A stretch of 64,000 nucleotides of DNA, taken from Pseudomonas guariconensis. Lineage in GTDB: Bacteria > Pseudomonadota > Gammaproteobacteria > Pseudomonadales > Pseudomonadaceae. Shown one piece after another: positions 63,720 through 64,000 of this stretch; position 1 is the first letter of the stretch, and each line of letters opens with the position of its first letter. The notes beneath the pieces are model-generated. The model did no database searches and was not told the origin of the DNA. It saw only the letters and a list, made by a program, of their open reading frames with translations. The position numbers were made by a program, and so were the translations under genes. The stretch is from assembly GCF_015680235.1 (NCBI RefSeq), contig NZ_JADLJL010000006.1:1-64000 (forward strand), read 5' to 3'.

Positions 63720-64000
63720 TCAACGGCCTGGCACCGACCGCCGCCCTCGCCATCGATCCAGCCCGATCAGCACCAACCCGATCACCCAGAACCCGGCCAG
63801 CACTCCAAGGGCGTTGAGCATCACCTGCCCATACCCAAGGCTGGCCACGTCGATGAACGGGTAGGCGTACACGCCGATCTCATTCCCCCGCCACAAGGCA
63901 TAGGCAAAATACAGCGCCGGGTACAGGCTCCACGCCGCCAGGTGCCACAACCGCAGGCTGCCCTTGGGCACCACGCGCCACCAGTACAGCACGCACAGCA
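63720..64000 (-). CDS. Pr6Pr-like membrane protein (partial)
   Basis: Only the last 94 or so residues are in the window; the gene continues beyond its end. The visible part has three hydrophobic segments (LWHLAAWSLYPALYFAYAL, AYPFIDVASLGYGQVMLNALG and FWVIGLVLIGL) and a basic C-terminus DRWRGRRSVPGR. The order W-YP-Y and F-D-V resembles the Pr6Pr/FAR-17a/AIG1-like integral membrane family, whose bacterial role is unknown. The ATG visible at 63992 need not be the real start, because the reading frame stays open to the window end. Confidence 0.7.
   Translation of the reverse strand, partial: LCVLYWWRVVPKGSLRLWHLAAWSLYPALYFAYALWRGNEIGVYAYPFIDVASLGYGQVMLNALGVLAGFWVIGLVLIGLDRWRGRRSVPGR

Overview
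The window is a high-GC chromosomal segment from a Pseudomonas, most likely of the P. putida group. The grounds are the gene order, the family members present and many copies of the REP elements typical of that group. Relevant gene blocks are dcd-cspA-apbC-metG-rnf-nth, argG-motY-pyrC-rnt-prx-bfd-bfr-grxD-argF, glpFKRD, aatJQMP-aauSR, and metR-nudix-lhr. I see no tRNA, rRNA, CRISPR array, insertion sequence or prophage. Most genes are ordinary core genes, tightly packed and often overlapping by 4 bp.

Layout. 0-7 kb: a DUF1145 membrane protein, two tandem OmpA-type lipoproteins, a run of small genes (a methyltransferase-like protein, YchJ, a WHy-domain lipoprotein, a His-rich SEC-C peptide) and a penicillin-acylase-family enzyme. 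7-11 kb: an exonuclease/ATP-dependent ligase repair pair and a succinylglutamate-desuccinylase-like enzyme. 11-16 kb: a proline-rich small protein, dcd, a cold-shock gene, apbC and metG. 16-20 kb: an Rnf-like operon (A, B, D, G, E) ending in nth. 20-24 kb: a small PA3496-like protein, an orphan LuxR-type response regulator, a small membrane protein, argG and motY. 24-31 kb: pyrC-rnt, peroxiredoxin, bfd, bfr, grxD, argF with an ABC ATPase, and ybaK. 31-37 kb: the glycerol regulon. 37-41 kb: a very large NEL-type E3 ubiquitin ligase-like protein. 41-48 kb: the acidic amino acid transporter aatJQMP with the two-component system aauSR, then glpM. 48-55 kb: a secreted alpha/beta hydrolase, metR, a Nudix hydrolase and the long helicase Lhr. 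55-64 kb: an FMN glutamate-synthase-like protein, an amino acid permease, a bifunctional PBP-like protein, a PadR regulator with a siderophore-interacting ferric reductase, and the end of a Pr6Pr-like membrane protein.

Several regulatory circuits can be read directly. There is a near-perfect 30-bp palindrome in front of glpD (candidate GlpR operator). A sigma-54 promoter with a perfect TTCGG-N4-CCGAA site lies in front of aatJ (candidate AauR activation). A 40-bp inverted repeat precedes the padR/sip pair, and a Fur-like box precedes bfd.

The most unusual system is the Rnf-like operon. It has no rnfC, its RnfA and RnfE have lost most of the cysteines that bind the membrane [2Fe-2S] clusters, its RnfD flavinylation motif is degenerate, and its RnfB carries a long tail that resembles the C-terminal repeats of RnfC. 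It still has an intact overlapping gene structure and intact ferredoxin clusters, so it looks like a remodelled rather than a dying complex. The 1377-residue NEL-type protein, with its catalytic cysteine motif intact, is the second item of interest. The third is the repair ligase pair, which lacks its usual Lhr-core helicase and metallophosphoesterase partners.
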